A program made the position numbers and the translations under genes. From NCBI GenBank assembly GCA_013812985.1, contig JACCSN010000200.1, positions 1-14,350 of the forward strand: a stretch of DNA of 14,350 nt, written 5' to 3'. Shown here one piece after another: positions 13,650 through 14,350 of the stretch. Source of the stretch: Hyphomicrobiales bacterium. GTDB lineage: Bacteria > Pseudomonadota > Alphaproteobacteria > Rhizobiales > Afifellaceae. Under the pieces are notes generated by a model. That model worked only from the letters and a program-made list of their open reading frames with translations, did no database searches and was not told the DNA's origin. Each line of letters opens with the position of its first letter. Positions within the stretch are counted from its first letter, which is position 1.

Positions 13650-14350
13650 CACACCATGACCTCGCCGCGGTCGACATTGACGGCCTGACCGGTGATGTTC
13701 TTCGCCAGATCGGAAGCCAGGAAGAGGTAGAGGCTTGCCACGTCGGCGGGCTCCATGAGGCCGGGCAGCGCCTGGCCGGCGAGGATCTGGCCGAGCATGT
13801 CGTCCTCCGATACTCCCGCCTTGCCGGAGACCTCCGTCAGCGAACGCAGCGCCGCGCGCGTCTTCACCCATCCCGGGCAGACGGCGTTTACGCGGATCCC
13901 GCGCGGGCCGAGTTCCTTGGCCAGCACCCGCATGAAGCCGAGATTGCCGTGCTTGGAGGTGACATAGGCTGCGAAGTCGGCGGCGGCACTCTTCGACCAG
14001 ATCGACGCGGTGATGACGATGCTGGAGCCGGCCGGCATGGCAGGGAGCGCCTGCCGGGTGACGTAATAAGTCCCGATCAGATTGATCTCGATGATGCGGG
14101 CGAAGGTGCGCTCGACGTCCTCGCCCTCCTCCAGCATCGGCGTGACCCGCTCAAGCCCGGCATTGTTGACCAGCACGTCGAGCGCGCCGAGGCTCCCCAC
14201 GATGCGGCGCACCGCTTCGCGGTCGGTGATGTCGCAGATCTCGGCCCGCACCCGGCGCCCCGTCTCATCGCCGATCCGCTCGGCCGAAGCCTGGATATCG
14301 GCCGTGCTGGAAAGGATCGCCACCTCTGCGCCCGCGCGCGCGAACTCGGT
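13649..14350 (-). CDS. SDR-family oxidoreductase (first of two, 5' end beyond the window)
   Basis: The visible 233 residues are the body and C-terminus of a classical short-chain dehydrogenase/reductase. The window edge removes the N-terminal glycine-rich cofactor motif; the reading frame runs off at 14350 as TEFARAGAEVAILSS. The fragment has NNAG (visible residues 62-65), a serine in the ITASIWS strand, YVTSK with the catalytic Tyr and Lys (129 and 133), and the NAVCPGWVKT segment. A GTG within the frame at 14323 is not the true start because it lies inside the second beta strand. It is coupled to the next SDR by a one-base overlap, so the two may form a complex or catalyse successive steps. 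The operon promoter lies outside the window. Confidence 0.88.
   Translation of the reverse strand, partial: TEFARAGAEVAILSSTADIQASAERIGDETGRRVRAEICDITDREAVRRIVGSLGALDVLVNNAGLERVTPMLEEGEDVERTFARIIEINLIGTYYVTRQALPAMPAGSSIVITASIWSKSAAADFAAYVTSKHGNLGFMRVLAKELGPRGIRVNAVCPGWVKTRAALRSLTEVSGKAGVSEDDMLGQILAGQALPGLMEPADVASLYLFLASDLAKNITGQAVNVDRGEVMV

Noticed and set aside
9639..13688. Long plus-strand open frames opposite the minus-strand operon (9639-10991, 11155-11829, 11555-12520, 12354-13688)
   Set aside because: They are antisense to enzymes with complete active-site motifs and carry no family pattern.

Overview
The window looks like a GC-rich alphaproteobacterial chromosome segment: codons are strongly G/C at third positions, neighbouring genes are tightly coupled, and the proteins read like rhizobial or rhodospirillal families. 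It holds two convergent gene sets and a regulator, all apparently for scavenging and breaking down a nitrogen-rich small molecule. I saw no mobile element, CRISPR array, rRNA or tRNA.

Left end and regulator: after a possible 20-residue C-terminal remnant of a + strand gene, a LysR-type regulator lies on the minus strand (126-1058). It is divergent from the transporter operon, across an AT-richer gap of about 118 bp that contains an interrupted palindrome, a likely operator.

Plus-strand operon (1177-8916): a BMP-family periplasmic binding protein, a tandem-domain ABC ATPase and two BPD_transp_2 permeases form a complete nucleoside/purine-type (Bmp/Yuf-type) importer. A histidine ammonia-lyase-like MIO enzyme, a DUF1989 (urea-carboxylase-associated family) protein and a NodB/PuuE-type hydrolase follow with almost no gaps. 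The gap between binding protein and ATPase is rich in inverted repeats.

Minus-strand operon (14350 down to 8938, entering from beyond the right edge): two coupled SDR oxidoreductases, a ureohydrolase (guanidinobutyrase/agmatinase-like), a creatininase-family amidohydrolase, an amidohydrolase resembling 8-oxoguanine deaminase, and a DUF2848 protein. A 15-codon ORF with its own ribosome binding site overlaps the ureohydrolase start.

Working hypothesis (inference): the locus imports and dismantles a cyclic guanidine-, aminoimidazole- or purine-like compound. The parts can deaminate an aminated ring (8-oxoguanine deaminase-like), open a lactam (creatininase or NodB/PuuE-like), split a guanidino group to urea (ureohydrolase) and remove an alpha-amino group (MIO lyase). 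The set partly parallels the histidine (hut) pathway, but no urocanase is visible. Two enzymes differ at residues that contact substrate in their namesakes (the HAL His83 and creatininase Trp174 positions), so the natural substrate may be neither histidine nor creatinine. The sequence alone does not identify it.
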